From Hyalangium gracile (lineage in GTDB: Bacteria > Myxococcota > Myxococcia > Myxococcales > Myxococcaceae): a stretch of 59,024 bases of DNA. The stretch lies in the NCBI RefSeq assembly GCF_020103725.1, contig NZ_JAHXBG010000044.1:1-59024 (forward strand). The letters run 5' to 3'. Under the pieces are notes generated by a model. It searched no databases. It was not told the origin of the DNA and saw only the letters and a program-made list of their open reading frames with translations. Below are positions 24,445 through 33,402 of the stretch, in pieces. Each line of letters begins with the position of its first letter. The stretch's first letter is position 1. The translations under genes and the position numbers were made by a program.

Positions 24445-25404
24445 CTACTCCAGGCCGGGAAAGAGTCGCTGCAGTCGAGCCAAGGCACCTTCCTCGGCCT
24501 CCTTCAGTGAGTATGGCACGTGGCCGGGTTCACTGGCCTGGCGGAAGCGGGTCCAGAGTGCGTCAATGCGCTTGTGCACGTTCTGGGTCACCATGGCCAG
24601 ATTCTCCGCAGCGTTGATGTCCTTTTCAGGGAAGAGGTGTGCGTACTCCAGCGGGCATCGATGGTGGATGGGTAGGAGTGCGCCTCGTTGCTCCAGCAGT
24701 TCGGCGAGCTCGGGGTGAAGGGTCTTGTACGCCTGGCGGGCTTTCGCCCGAAGCTTGATCTTGGTCTCCCTGTCCAAGGGCTCCTGGATGAGCCGCTCGA
24801 TGCCCACCATGAGCTCGCGCAGCTCCGTGCGCTCGGCGGTGATGAGCGAGCCTTTTCCCTCCAGCTGAACCTTCGTCCACAGCCGCTCGAAGGCCAGGCG
24901 CTCCTCCGCTGACAGCCGCGTCAGCGTCGTGCGCAGCCAGCTTGTGGCCTGAGCCCCGCCGCGCATCAGTGCGCGCACCACCGTGGGAGCCACCTTCCCA
25001 CCCAGCCAGCCCAGGCCTCGCAGGGTGATGCCCCCCGCGTACCAGAGCGCCAGTTCCTCGGCGCCACGCCGTGCCACCCACTCTGCACCGGCCTTCGACT
25101 CCTCGCGCCAGCGCCGAAAGATGTCCTCGTGCATCGCGCGGTACTCGGCGACGAATCCGGCATCGAGCTCGACGGGCGGCAGGGGCCGCTCCACGACGGC
25201 CTCCTCTACCCACCCATGGGCCTGCCGGGCTCCGGGTGGGAGCGTGAGTCTCAAGCGCAGGCGCACCGTCCGTTCGCCGAGGCCCTGGGTGAAGAGCAGG
25301 AGGACCGCGGTGGCTTCGCCCCTCGCGGAGGGAGCCAGCCCCCGAGGAGCGCCTCCCGTCCCAAACGCTCGGATTTCAGCCTTGCGCTGATCCTGCGACA
25401 CCAC
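24445..25404 (-). CDS. HNH-like nuclease toxin, N-terminus truncated
   Basis: A 319-residue product if GTG at 25404 is used. There is no signal peptide: an in-frame TAA lies about 70 bases upstream and no other start is seen, so the export part normally found in this kind of toxin is missing. Residues about 70-170 are helical with a hydrophobic patch (WYAGGITLRGLGWLGG). The C-terminal 75 residues form the likely catalytic tip: IHHRCPLEYAHLFPEKD, NLAMVTQNVHKRID, with paired His and an Asn/His pattern as in HNH/AHH-type nucleases. It is followed with no gap by an SMI1/KNR4-type immunity gene. Activity and delivery route are inferred. Confidence 0.65.
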   Translation of the reverse strand: MVSQDQRKAEIRAFGTGGAPRGLAPSARGEATAVLLLFTQGLGERTVRLRLRLTLPPGARQAHGWVEEAVVERPLPPVELDAGFVAEYRAMHEDIFRRWREESKAGAEWVARRGAEELALWYAGGITLRGLGWLGGKVAPTVVRALMRGGAQATSWLRTTLTRLSAEERLAFERLWTKVQLEGKGSLITAERTELRELMVGIERLIQEPLDRETKIKLRAKARQAYKTLHPELAELLEQRGALLPIHHRCPLEYAHLFPEKDINAAENLAMVTQNVHKRIDALWTRFRQASEPGHVPYSLKEAEEGALARLQRLFPGLE

Positions 25405-25609
25405 CCCACCGGAAATCGTGCAAAAGGGCCAGGGGGGCAGGCCTGAAAAAGTTACGCCCTTTCTGCCTTAATCATGCAGGGCTGCAGAGGCAAGTGGCTG
25501 TAATTCCTGGGAGTTAGCCCGTATCGAGCGTTGGCTTCCCCCTTGCTTAAGGGTCAGGGCACGCGGTTTCGGCGAAGTTCCCCTGTCGTCCTTGCCCCCG
25601 AGGATCACC

Positions 25610-26491
25610 ATGCAGGCCTCCAACTCCCTGTCCTCCCCTGACTCTCTCTCCACCTACCTCGCTGAGATCAGCAAGTACCCGCTGCTCACCGTGCAGCAGG
25701 AGCAGGAGCTGGCTCGGCGCTTCCGCAATGGCGACTACCAGGCCGGTCACCAGCTCGTGACGGCCAACCTGCGCTTCGCCGTGAAGGTCTCCTACGAGTA
25801 CCGCTCCTACGGCATCAAGGTGAGCGACCTCATCCAGGAGGCCAACATCGGGCTGATGAAGGCCGTGCAGAAGTTCGACCCCGACAAGGGCATCCGCCTC
25901 ATCTCCTACGCGGTGTGGTGGATCCGCGCCTACATCCAGAACTACATCCTCAAGTCCTGGTCGCTGGTGAAGCTCGGCACGACCCAGGCCCAGCGCAAGC
26001 TGTTCTTCGCTCTGGCCCGTACGCGCCGTGAGCTCGAGAAGCTCGGCGGCGAGGGCAACATCGTCGACGCCGAGGAGATCGCTCGCAAGCTGAACGTGAA
26101 GGCCTCGGACGTGCGTGAGATGGAGCAGCGCATGGGCGGGCGGGACCTGTCCCTCGACGCTCCCATCGGCGAGGAGGGTGACTCCACCCACCTGGACTTC
26201 GTGGAGTCCGAGAGCGTCTCCCAGGTCGACGAGGTGGCCGACCGTCAGGAGGCCGACATGACCCGCGCCCGCGTCCGCCAGGCCCTGCAGCGGCTGGACC
26301 CGCGCGAGCGCTTCATCATCGAGCAGCGCATCATGGGCGACTCGGAGATGACCCTCAGCGAGCTGGGCGAGCACTTCGGCTTCTCGCGTGAGCGCGCCCG
26401 TCAGCTGGAGATCCGCGCCAAGGACAAGCTCAAGGCCGCCCTGGCCGAGCTGATGGCCCAGGAGAACGAGGGCCTGACCGCCGTCGCCTAG
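25610..26491 (+). CDS. RpoH-family (sigma-32-like) RNA polymerase sigma factor
   Basis: ATG at 25610 with GAGG six bases upstream gives 293 residues. Region 1.2 [17 protein letters not shown], region 2 [20 protein letters not shown] and [15 protein letters not shown], the RpoH box [19 protein letters not shown], and region 4.2 [18 protein letters not shown] are all present. This is a canonical RpoH-type alternative sigma factor; in M. xanthus relatives act in heat shock or development. Compared with the paralogue at 8362-9393 it has no N-terminal extension. It is divergent from the truncated toxin (205 bp between starts). Confidence 0.92.
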   Translation: MQASNSLSSPDSLSTYLAEISKYPLLTVQQEQELARRFRNGDYQAGHQLVTANLRFAVKVSYEYRSYGIKVSDLIQEANIGLMKAVQKFDPDKGIRLISYAVWWIRAYIQNYILKSWSLVKLGTTQAQRKLFFALARTRRELEKLGGEGNIVDAEEIARKLNVKASDVREMEQRMGGRDLSLDAPIGEEGDSTHLDFVESESVSQVDEVADRQEADMTRARVRQALQRLDPRERFIIEQRIMGDSEMTLSELGEHFGFSRERARQLEIRAKDKLKAALAELMAQENEGLTAVA

Positions 26492-26516
26492 GCCCTCGCG
26501 GCGTCCCCGCCTTGCC

Positions 26517-27386
26517 TCAACCCTCCTCGAATCGCTGGGGAGGCCGTGCCAGCGCGCGCTCCGCGGAGAGCCGCGCCTGATCGAGCGCGTCGAAGCCGCG
26601 CTCCAGCGTCGTCGGCGTCACCGGCGGCAGGTTCGAGGTGACGACGTACACAGGCACCTTCCGCGCCTCCAGGATGTTGAGCTGCAGCCGGAAGTGATCG
26701 TGCCGCAGCGCTGCGGAGGCCGTCGCCAGCCCCTGCGCGTACACCAGCGGGCCGCCCAGCACCTTGCGCGTGCGGCTGGGCAGGTAGTGCACCAGGATGG
26801 CATCCAGGTCCTTGCCGATGGCGCTGTCGCTCAGCGCCAGCGCCGGCGCCTTGTCCACCAGCCCTCCGTCCCAGTAGTGGCTGTTGTCGATGGGCACCGC
26901 CCGGAACAGCCCCGGGTACGCGCACGTGGCGTGGACGCGCGGCGCCAGCTCGCCCGAGGTGAAGACGTCGTGCGTGCCCTCGGTGAGGTTGGCCGCCACC
27001 AGCAGCAGCGGGTGCGGCAGCTCCTCGAAGGTGGGCACCGGCAGGTAGTCCTCCAGCAGCTTGCGGAAGCGCTCGCCCTTCAGCAGGCCCGTGAAGCCGT
27101 GGCCGCGCCGCACATCCTTCACCGCGCCGATCGGATCCGGATCCCAGAAGTTCTTCCGCGTCTGCTTCAGCAGCAGCTCTTCCAGCTTGGCCAGCGGCAT
27201 ACCCGCCGCCGCGAACGCCGCCACCATGCCACCCGCTGAGGTCCCCGCGTACGCCGTCGGCTGAATCCCCGCGGCCGTCAGCCCCTTGAGGAAGCCGGCG
27301 TGGCCGTAGAAGCCGAAGTAGCCGGCGGAGAGAACGAGCCCGATGCGTTTGCCTTCGAGGTGCTGGATCAGAGTGGGTGGGGGCAT
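26517..27386 (-). CDS. Patatin-like phospholipase
   Basis: ATG at 27386 gives 289 residues, without a signal peptide. The Ser nucleophile is in AGTSAGGMVAAFAAAG (GXSXG, about residue 49). The Asp of the Ser-Asp dyad is in HYWDGGLVDKAPAL (DGG, about residue 171). The oxyanion-hole loop, usually GGGxRG, reads AGYFGFYGHAGFLKG here, which is unusual and may alter activity. Family members hydrolyse acyl esters of phospholipids. It is divergent from the ArsR-methyltransferase gene, with about 97 bp between the starts. Confidence 0.88.
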   Translation of the reverse strand: MPPPTLIQHLEGKRIGLVLSAGYFGFYGHAGFLKGLTAAGIQPTAYAGTSAGGMVAAFAAAGMPLAKLEELLLKQTRKNFWDPDPIGAVKDVRRGHGFTGLLKGERFRKLLEDYLPVPTFEELPHPLLLVAANLTEGTHDVFTSGELAPRVHATCAYPGLFRAVPIDNSHYWDGGLVDKAPALALSDSAIGKDLDAILVHYLPSRTRKVLGGPLVYAQGLATASAALRHDHFRLQLNILEARKVPVYVVTSNLPPVTPTTLERGFDALDQARLSAERALARPPQRFEEG

Positions 27387-27457
27387 GGCGCCCCCATAGA
27401 CGAGGAGCGAGCGAGGGGCAACGCAATGCGTCGGGAAACCCCTTGGCTGCCGGTCCG

Positions 27458-27477
27458 GAATCGACATATGTTGATTC
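27458..27477. promoter_or_regulatory. Near-perfect palindrome, probable SahR-type operator
   Basis: GAATCGACATATGTTGATTC is a 20-base inverted repeat with one mismatched pair. It lies 6 bp before the ATG of the ArsR-methyltransferase gene, over the region where the promoter -10 or ribosome site should be, so binding would block expression of the whole metH operon. That this regulator binds here is inferred from position and symmetry. Confidence 0.65.
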
Positions 27478-27483
27478 ACCGAT

Positions 27484-28380
27484 ATGGACACTCTCTCCCA
27501 GTCCTTTCGCGTCCTTGGGGATGCGACACGGCTGCGGATCCTCCGCCTCGTGGCGCAGGCCCCGCTGAACGTGACGGAGCTGGTGTCCCTGGTGGGCGTG
27601 GCCCAATCCTCCGTGTCCCATCACCTGGGCAAGCTCAAGGGCCTGGGCCTCATTCGCGAGGAGCGGCAGGCCGGCTACAGCTACTACTCGCTCGCGCTGG
27701 ACGGAGACGACTCGCGCTGGCCGCTCATCCGCCTGGCCCAGGAGGCCGATGACGAGTCGGGAGACTCGGCGCGGCTCAAGGATCTGCTGCGCGCGCGCGA
27801 GGATCGCCAGGCCCTCAACGAGCGCCTGCTCGAGCCTGGCCAGTCCTGGTTCCTCTGGGCCGGGGCGCTCGCGTCGCTGCTGCCTCCGCTGGACGTGGCG
27901 GACTTCGGCTGCGGCACCGGCACCCTGTCGGTGGCCATCGCCCGCTGGGCCCGCCGCGTCTGGGCCATCGATCAGAACCCCGAGGCGCTCGCGCAGGCCC
28001 GGGAGCGCGCCGCGCGCGAGGGCCGCACCAACATCCAGTTCCTGCGCGAGGACCTGCACCGGCTGTCGCTGCCGAGCGGCGAGAGGGATCTCGTCGTCAT
28101 CTCGCAGAGCCTGCACCACGTGGAGTCCCCGGCGGCGGTGCTGACGGAGGCCGCGCGGCTGCTCAAGCCGGGCGGCAAGGTGGTGGTGCTCGAGCTGATG
28201 CCGCACGAGGAGCGCTGGGTGCTCGAGCGGCTGGGCCACAAGCACCTGGGCTTCGCGCCCGAGTTCCTCGAGGCCGCGCTCAAAGAGGCCGGCTTCCAGT
28301 CCATCACCCGCGAGGCCCACGCTCGCGACGGTGCCAGTCCCTTCCGTGTCTTCCTCCTCACCGGAGTCAAACCCGCATGA
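27484..28380 (+). CDS. ArsR-family regulator with SAM-methyltransferase domain (SahR-like)
   Basis: A 298-residue fusion. Residues 1-95 are an ArsR winged helix (SFRVLGDATRLRILRLVAQA; recognition helix QSSVSHHLGKLKGLGL). No metal-binding Cys pairs are visible. Residues 110-298 are a class I methyltransferase domain with the SAM motif VADFGCGTGTLSVAIA and the downstream DLHRLSLPSGERDLVVISQS block. Proteins of this build next to metH are the SahR type, which senses S-adenosylhomocysteine and represses methionine-cycle genes. The gene overlaps metH by 4 bp (ATGA), and a palindrome at 27458-27477 precedes it. Whether the methyltransferase part is catalytic or only a sensor is unknown. Confidence 0.85.
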   Translation: MDTLSQSFRVLGDATRLRILRLVAQAPLNVTELVSLVGVAQSSVSHHLGKLKGLGLIREERQAGYSYYSLALDGDDSRWPLIRLAQEADDESGDSARLKDLLRAREDRQALNERLLEPGQSWFLWAGALASLLPPLDVADFGCGTGTLSVAIARWARRVWAIDQNPEALAQARERAAREGRTNIQFLREDLHRLSLPSGERDLVVISQSLHHVESPAAVLTEAARLLKPGGKVVVLELMPHEERWVLERLGHKHLGFAPEFLEAALKEAGFQSITREAHARDGASPFRVFLLTGVKPA

Positions 28381-31300
28381 GCCACCTGCCTGCCCCCCTG
28401 CCGCCGCCCTCCGGTGAAAACGGCCGCCGTGTCGAGGCCCTCCGCTCCTCCATGCGCGAGCGCATCCTCGTGCTCGACGGCGCCATGGGCACCCTCATCC
28501 AGGCGCGCGACCTCAAGGCCGCGGACTTCGGCGGCGCCGAGTACGAGGGCTGCAACGAGCACCTGGTGCTCACCCGCCCGGACGTCATCGAGAAGATCCA
28601 CGCGGACTACTTCGCCGCGGGCGCGGACGTGACGGAGACGGACAGCTTCGGCGGCACGCCGCTGGTGCTCAACGAGTTCGGCCTGGGCCACAAGGCGCTG
28701 GAGATCAACGCGGCGGCCTCGCGCGTGGCGCGCAAGGCGGCGGAGGACGCCGAGGCCCGGGACGGGCGGATGCGCTGGGTGGCGGGCTCCATCGGCCCCA
28801 CCACCAAGGCCATCTCGGTGACGGGCGGCATCACCTTCGAGGAGCTGGTCGACAACTTCGCGGTGCAGGCCGAGGGGCTCACCATCGGCGGCTCGGACTA
28901 CCTGCTGGTGGAGACGTGCCAGGACACGCGCAACATCAAGGCGGCGCTGCTGGGCATCCAGCAGGCGTTCCGCAAGCTGGGCTGGGCCATCCCCGTGGCG
29001 GTGTCCGGCACCATCGAGCCCATGGGCACCATGCTGGCCGGCCAGTCCGTGGAGAGCCTCGCCGCGTCCCTGGAGCACGTGGAGTTGCTCTACCTGGGGC
29101 TCAACTGCGCCACCGGCCCCGAGTTCATGACGGACCACATCCGCTCGCTGGCCAGCATGAGCTCCTTCGCGGTGTCCTGCGTGCCCAACGCGGGCCTGCC
29201 GGACGAGAACGGGCACTACCTGGAGTCGCCGGAGATGCTGGCCCGCTCGCTGCGGCGCTTCTGTGAGCACGGCTGGCTCAACGTGGTGGGCGGCTGTTGT
29301 GGCACGCAGATGGGCCACATCCGCGCCATCGCCGACGCGGTGAAGGGCGTCAGGCCGCGCAGCGCCACCGCGCGCCCGCGCTCCACGCTGTCCGGCGTGG
29401 ACTACCTGGAGGTGAAGGAGGACGAGCGTCCCGTCATCGTCGGCGAGCGCACCAACGTCATCGGCAGCAAGAAGTTCAAGGAGCTCATCGTCGCCGGGAA
29501 GTTCGACGACGCCTCCGAGGTGGCTCGCGCCCAGGTGAAGCGCGGCGCCCAGGTCATCGACGTGTGTCTGGCCAACCCGGACCGCGACGAGCTGGAGGAC
29601 ATGCGCCAGTTCCTGGAGGTGGTCGTCAAGAAGGTGCGCGTGCCGCTGATGATCGACTCGACGGACGAGAAGGTCATCGCCATGGCGCTCACCTACAGCC
29701 AGGGCAAGGCCATCATCAACTCCGTCAACCTGGAGGACGGCGAGGAGCGCTTCGAGAAGGTGGTGCCGCTGGCCCGCCAGTTCGGCGCCGCGCTGGTGGT
29801 GGGCTGCATCGACGAGAAGGGCATGGCCGTCACCCGCCAGCGCAAGCTGGAGGTGGCCGAGCGCTCCTTCGAGCTGCTCACCAGGAAGTACGGGATGAAG
29901 GCGGAGGACCTGTACTTCGATCCGCTGGTGTTCCCGTGCGCCTCGGGCGACGCGCAGTACACCGGCAGCGGCGTGGAGACCATCGAGGGCGTGCGCCTCA
30001 TCAAGCAGCGCTTCCCGCAGTGCAAGACGGTGCTGGGCATCTCCAACGTGTCCTTCGGCCTGCCCACCGCGGGCCGCGAGGTGCTCAACTCCGTGTTCCT
30101 GTACCACTGCGTCCAGGCGGGCCTGGACATGGCGCTGGTGAACTCGGAGAAGCTGGAGCGCTACCCGTCGCTGCCGCTGGAGGAGCGCAAGCTGTCCGAG
30201 GATCTGCTCTACAACCGGGGCGCGGATCCGGTGACGCCCTTCGCGGCGCACTTCCGCGAGCGCAAGGCGCAGAAGGCGGCCACCTCTTCGCTGCCGCTGG
30301 AGGAGCGGCTGCAGCGCTACATCATCGAGGGCACGCGTGACGGCCTCTTCGCGGACCTGGACCTGGCGCTGGAGAAGTACACGCCGCTGGAGATCATCAA
30401 CGGCCCGCTGATGAAGGGCATGGACGAGGTGGGCCGCCTCTTCGGCGCCAACGAGCTCATCGTCGCGGAGGTGCTCCAGAGCGCCGAGTCCATGAAGGCG
30501 GCCGTCACCCACCTGGAGCCGAGGATGAGCAAGGCCCAGGCGGCCTCGCGCGGCAAGGTGGTGCTCGCCACGGTGAAGGGAGACGTGCACGACATCGGCA
30601 AGAACCTGGTGGAGATCATCCTCGCCAACAACGGCTTCCAGGTGGTGAACCTGGGCATCAAGGTGCCGCCCGAGCAGCTGGTGCAGGCCGTCAAGGAGCA
30701 CCGGCCGGACATCCTCGGGCTGTCCGGCCTGCTGGTGAAGAGTGCCCACCAGATGGTGGCCACCGCGGAGGACTTGAAGCGCGCCGGCGTGGACCTGCCC
30801 ATCCTGGTGGGCGGCGCCGCCCTCAGCCGCAACTTCGTGGACCGGCAGATCGCCCCCGCGTACCAGGGCACCGTGGCCTACGCGCAGGACGCCATGAGCG
30901 GCCTGGAGCTGGCCAAGCAGATCGTCGATCCGTCCGGCCACGAGAAGCTCAAGGAGGACCTGTCCGCCCGCCGCCTGAAGCTCGCGCAGGAGGTGAAGGA
31001 GCGTCCCAAGTCCGCGGCTCCCGTGGCGCCGTCCACGCGCAGCAAGGAAGTCCAGGTGCTGGCGCAGGTGCCGCCCGCGCCGGACTACGAGCGGCACGTG
31101 CTGACGAACACGCCGCTGGACCACATCTGGAAGTTCATCAACCCCGTCATGCTGTACGGGCGCCACCTGGGCCTGCGCACGGCGTCTCGCCAGCTGGGTA
31201 CGCCCGCCGAGGCGGAGCTGGCGAAGACGGAGGAGGGCCGCAAGGCGCTGGAGCTGAAGGAGGCGGTGGAGGGCATCAAGGCCTTCCTGCGCGGCGGAGC

Positions 31301-31889
31301 CATGCAGGCGCGCTCCGTCTTCCAGTTCTTCAAGGCGGGCAGCGACGGCAACAAGGTGCTGCTCTTCGACGGGCTCACCGGCCAGCAGGCCGCCGTCTTC
31401 GAGTTCCCGCGCCAGGAGAAGGAGGACGGCCTGTGCCTGGCGGACTACGTGCTGCCACTGGAGGGCGGGGTGCCTCGGGACAGCCTGGCCATGTTCGTCA
31501 CCACGGCGGGCAAGGGCATCCGCGAGCTGTCCGAGGAGTTCAAGGCCAAGGGCGAGTTCCTCAAGATGCACGCGGTGCAGGCGCTGGCGCTGGAGACGGC
31601 CGAGGCCTACGCGGAGCTGCTCCACACGCAGCTGCGCAGCATGTGGGGCTTCCCGGACAAGCCGGACATCACCATGCTGGAGCGCTTCCGCGCGGAGTAC
31701 CAGGGCAAGCGCTACTCGTTCGGCTACCCCGCGTGCCCGCGGCTGGAGGACCAGGCGGGGCTGTTCGCCGCACTGCGTCCAGAGGAGATCGGCGTGCAGC
31801 TGACAGATGGCTGCATGATGGAGCCCGAGGCCTCGGTGTCCGCCGTCGTCTTCCATCATCCTCAGGCGCACTACTTCTCGGTGACGTAG
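28377..31889 (+). CDS. metH: Cobalamin-dependent methionine synthase
   Basis: Transfers the methyl group of methyltetrahydrofolate to homocysteine through B12. It has 1170 residues, near the family length of about 1200. Modules in order: homocysteine domain (about 20-340; LVLDGAMGTLIQARDL, zinc ligands in LGLNCATG and GGCCGT), methyltetrahydrofolate domain (about 340-630; VIVGERTNVIGSKKF), cap plus B12 domain (about 640-880; KGDVHDIGKNLVEI, the His being the cobalt ligand), and reactivation domain (to 1170; RYSFGYPACPRLEDQ, SAM site). Translation is coupled to the upstream regulator by a 4 bp overlap, and a MetE-like gene starts 13 bp after it. Confidence 0.97.
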   Translation: MSHLPAPLPPPSGENGRRVEALRSSMRERILVLDGAMGTLIQARDLKAADFGGAEYEGCNEHLVLTRPDVIEKIHADYFAAGADVTETDSFGGTPLVLNEFGLGHKALEINAAASRVARKAAEDAEARDGRMRWVAGSIGPTTKAISVTGGITFEELVDNFAVQAEGLTIGGSDYLLVETCQDTRNIKAALLGIQQAFRKLGWAIPVAVSGTIEPMGTMLAGQSVESLAASLEHVELLYLGLNCATGPEFMTDHIRSLASMSSFAVSCVPNAGLPDENGHYLESPEMLARSLRRFCEHGWLNVVGGCCGTQMGHIRAIADAVKGVRPRSATARPRSTLSGVDYLEVKEDERPVIVGERTNVIGSKKFKELIVAGKFDDASEVARAQVKRGAQVIDVCLANPDRDELEDMRQFLEVVVKKVRVPLMIDSTDEKVIAMALTYSQGKAIINSVNLEDGEERFEKVVPLARQFGAALVVGCIDEKGMAVTRQRKLEVAERSFELLTRKYGMKAEDLYFDPLVFPCASGDAQYTGSGVETIEGVRLIKQRFPQCKTVLGISNVSFGLPTAGREVLNSVFLYHCVQAGLDMALVNSEKLERYPSLPLEERKLSEDLLYNRGADPVTPFAAHFRERKAQKAATSSLPLEERLQRYIIEGTRDGLFADLDLALEKYTPLEIINGPLMKGMDEVGRLFGANELIVAEVLQSAESMKAAVTHLEPRMSKAQAASRGKVVLATVKGDVHDIGKNLVEIILANNGFQVVNLGIKVPPEQLVQAVKEHRPDILGLSGLLVKSAHQMVATAEDLKRAGVDLPILVGGAALSRNFVDRQIAPAYQGTVAYAQDAMSGLELAKQIVDPSGHEKLKEDLSARRLKLAQEVKERPKSAAPVAPSTRSKEVQVLAQVPPAPDYERHVLTNTPLDHIWKFINPVMLYGRHLGLRTASRQLGTPAEAELAKTEEGRKALELKEAVEGIKAFLRGGAMQARSVFQFFKAGSDGNKVLLFDGLTGQQAAVFEFPRQEKEDGLCLADYVLPLEGGVPRDSLAMFVTTAGKGIRELSEEFKAKGEFLKMHAVQALALETAEAYAELLHTQLRSMWGFPDKPDITMLERFRAEYQGKRYSFGYPACPRLEDQAGLFAALRPEEIGVQLTDGCMMEPEASVSAVVFHHPQAHYFSVT

Positions 31890-31902
31890 AGTACGGGGCC
31901 CT

Positions 31903-32988
31903 ATGAGCGCGCCGATCATCCGCCGTGCCGTTCAGCTCCTGCCCGCCTGTGCCTCCACCGGAATCGGGAGCATGCCCCACACCCAGGTGGAGCTGGGGCT
32001 CCAGGCCGCGCTGGCGCTGGACATTCCCTTCCTGCCCCAGCTGCCGCTGCGCCACCCCTCCGAGTTCATGATTCCCTCGGCCATCGAGGGCCTGCCGGGC
32101 CTCAGCTACGACGAGGAGGGCATGTGCACGGTGGACCTCGGCCAGTGGGAGGCCGGGCGAAAGGCCTTCGAGGCGAAGCTCGACGAGGCGCTCTCCTCCG
32201 GCCAGCTCGAGGCCTTCGAGCCCTCGCCCGAGGGCTGCCGCGCGTGGCGGCCCTTCCTCTGGGAGGTGGAGAACCGGAAGCTGGCGCTGTCCAAGGCGCA
32301 GATCGCCGGCCCCTTCACGGTGCTCTCGGTGGCGCGCACCAGCCAGGGCACGCCCACCATGGACGTGCCGGGGCTGGACAAGGCCCTGTACCGGCTGGTG
32401 ATGGCGCGCTCGCTGGCGATGGTGAAGGCGCTGCGGCGCACGGGCACCACGCCCCTGTTCTTCCTGGATGAGCCGGGGCTGTTCGCCTTCCAGCGCTCCC
32501 AGCCGCGCCACCTGCTGGCGCTGCAGGAGGTGAAGCTGCTGGTGCTGGCGCTGCAGCGCGAGGGCGCCCTGGTGGGCATCCACTGCTGCGGCAACACGGA
32601 CTGGGGCGCGCTGCTGGACGTTCAGCCGGATGTGCTGTCGCTGGACGTGCGCCTGTCCCTGGACGCGATGCTCGAGGAGACGGACGCGCTGGCGCGCTTC
32701 CTGGCCTCGGGCGCCACGCTGAGCCTGGGCATCGTCCCCACGGATCTCACCTCCACGTACGACGTGGGGGAGCTGACCGACTCGGTGGAGGCCTCGCTCA
32801 AGGCGGCGCTGCCCAGGGGGCGCACCTTCACGCAGGTGCTGGCGCACGTGCTGCTCACGCCCGCCTGCGGGCTGGCCATGCGCACGGTGCAGGACGCGGA
32901 GCGGGTGCTCGGGGAGTTGCGGACCGCGCAGCGGCGTCTGCACGAGACGCTCGACACCGAGCGCGGTCCGGAGTTCTACGTCATCTGA
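31903..32988 (+). CDS. MetE/UROD-like zinc protein following metH
   Basis: A 361-residue TIM-barrel protein related to the cobalamin-independent methionine synthase C-terminal half and uroporphyrinogen decarboxylase-like proteins. It begins after GIGSMPHTQVELGLQAAL, a hallmark of that group; FLDEPGLFAFQ and GIHCCGNTDWGALL follow, where His-Cys-Cys could be zinc ligands. It lacks the N-terminal half of full MetE, so it is about the size of 'core-MetE' proteins. It lies 13 bp after metH in the same operon. A methyl-transfer or methionine-salvage role fits; the methyl donor cannot be told from sequence. Confidence 0.8.
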   Translation: MSAPIIRRAVQLLPACASTGIGSMPHTQVELGLQAALALDIPFLPQLPLRHPSEFMIPSAIEGLPGLSYDEEGMCTVDLGQWEAGRKAFEAKLDEALSSGQLEAFEPSPEGCRAWRPFLWEVENRKLALSKAQIAGPFTVLSVARTSQGTPTMDVPGLDKALYRLVMARSLAMVKALRRTGTTPLFFLDEPGLFAFQRSQPRHLLALQEVKLLVLALQREGALVGIHCCGNTDWGALLDVQPDVLSLDVRLSLDAMLEETDALARFLASGATLSLGIVPTDLTSTYDVGELTDSVEASLKAALPRGRTFTQVLAHVLLTPACGLAMRTVQDAERVLGELRTAQRRLHETLDTERGPEFYVI

Positions 32989-32994
32989 GACTGG

Positions 32995-33210
32995 CTACTG
33001 CCGGCCGAGCAGAAGCTCGCGCTCGGCCTGGTGCCAGTCGTGCTCGGGGTTACCGGGCTGGCCACCGCGCGCGAGGAAGATCTCATAGGCGCGGCGGGCG
33101 ATCTGCTCATGGGTCGGGCCAGTGCGCGTCTGGTTGGGGGCCGGCGTGCTCGGAGCCTTCCCAGTCTCCTTCTCGGTGGGGGTCGAGGTCTTGGCGCTGG
33201 TGCGGGCCAT
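32995..33210 (-). CDS. DUF2934 protein
   Basis: A 71-residue protein. The first 35 residues are Thr/Lys/Pro-rich and probably disordered. The C-terminal half carries the DUF2934 pattern: EQIARRAYEIFLARGGQPG then HDWHQAERELL. Function of the domain is unknown; it is common in Myxococcales and Acidobacteria. It is convergent with the MetE-like gene, with 6 bp between the stops. Confidence 0.8.
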   Translation of the reverse strand: MARTSAKTSTPTEKETGKAPSTPAPNQTRTGPTHEQIARRAYEIFLARGGQPGNPEHDWHQAERELLLGRQ

Positions 33211-33402
33211 GCGTGCTCCTGAATGGTTCCTGCGTGAGAGGGGAGAACAGCCGGCGAACCATCGGCTGAACCTCCGGCTCGATGGAATCGCACGTCGGTC
33301 CAGAGGTCCTGATGTGAACAGGACAGATCAGGCGATGTTCACGGCGCCACATTCGCCAGTTCGGGTGGCAGCCAGTCGTGCTCGAGCCGTGTGGCTGCTC
33401 CC

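Noticed and set aside
27972-31919. Very long open frame (about 1315 codons) on the minus strand opposite metH
   Set aside because: It is the mirror of strongly GC-biased metH codons; its His/Arg/Leu-rich product has no domain and metH is certain.
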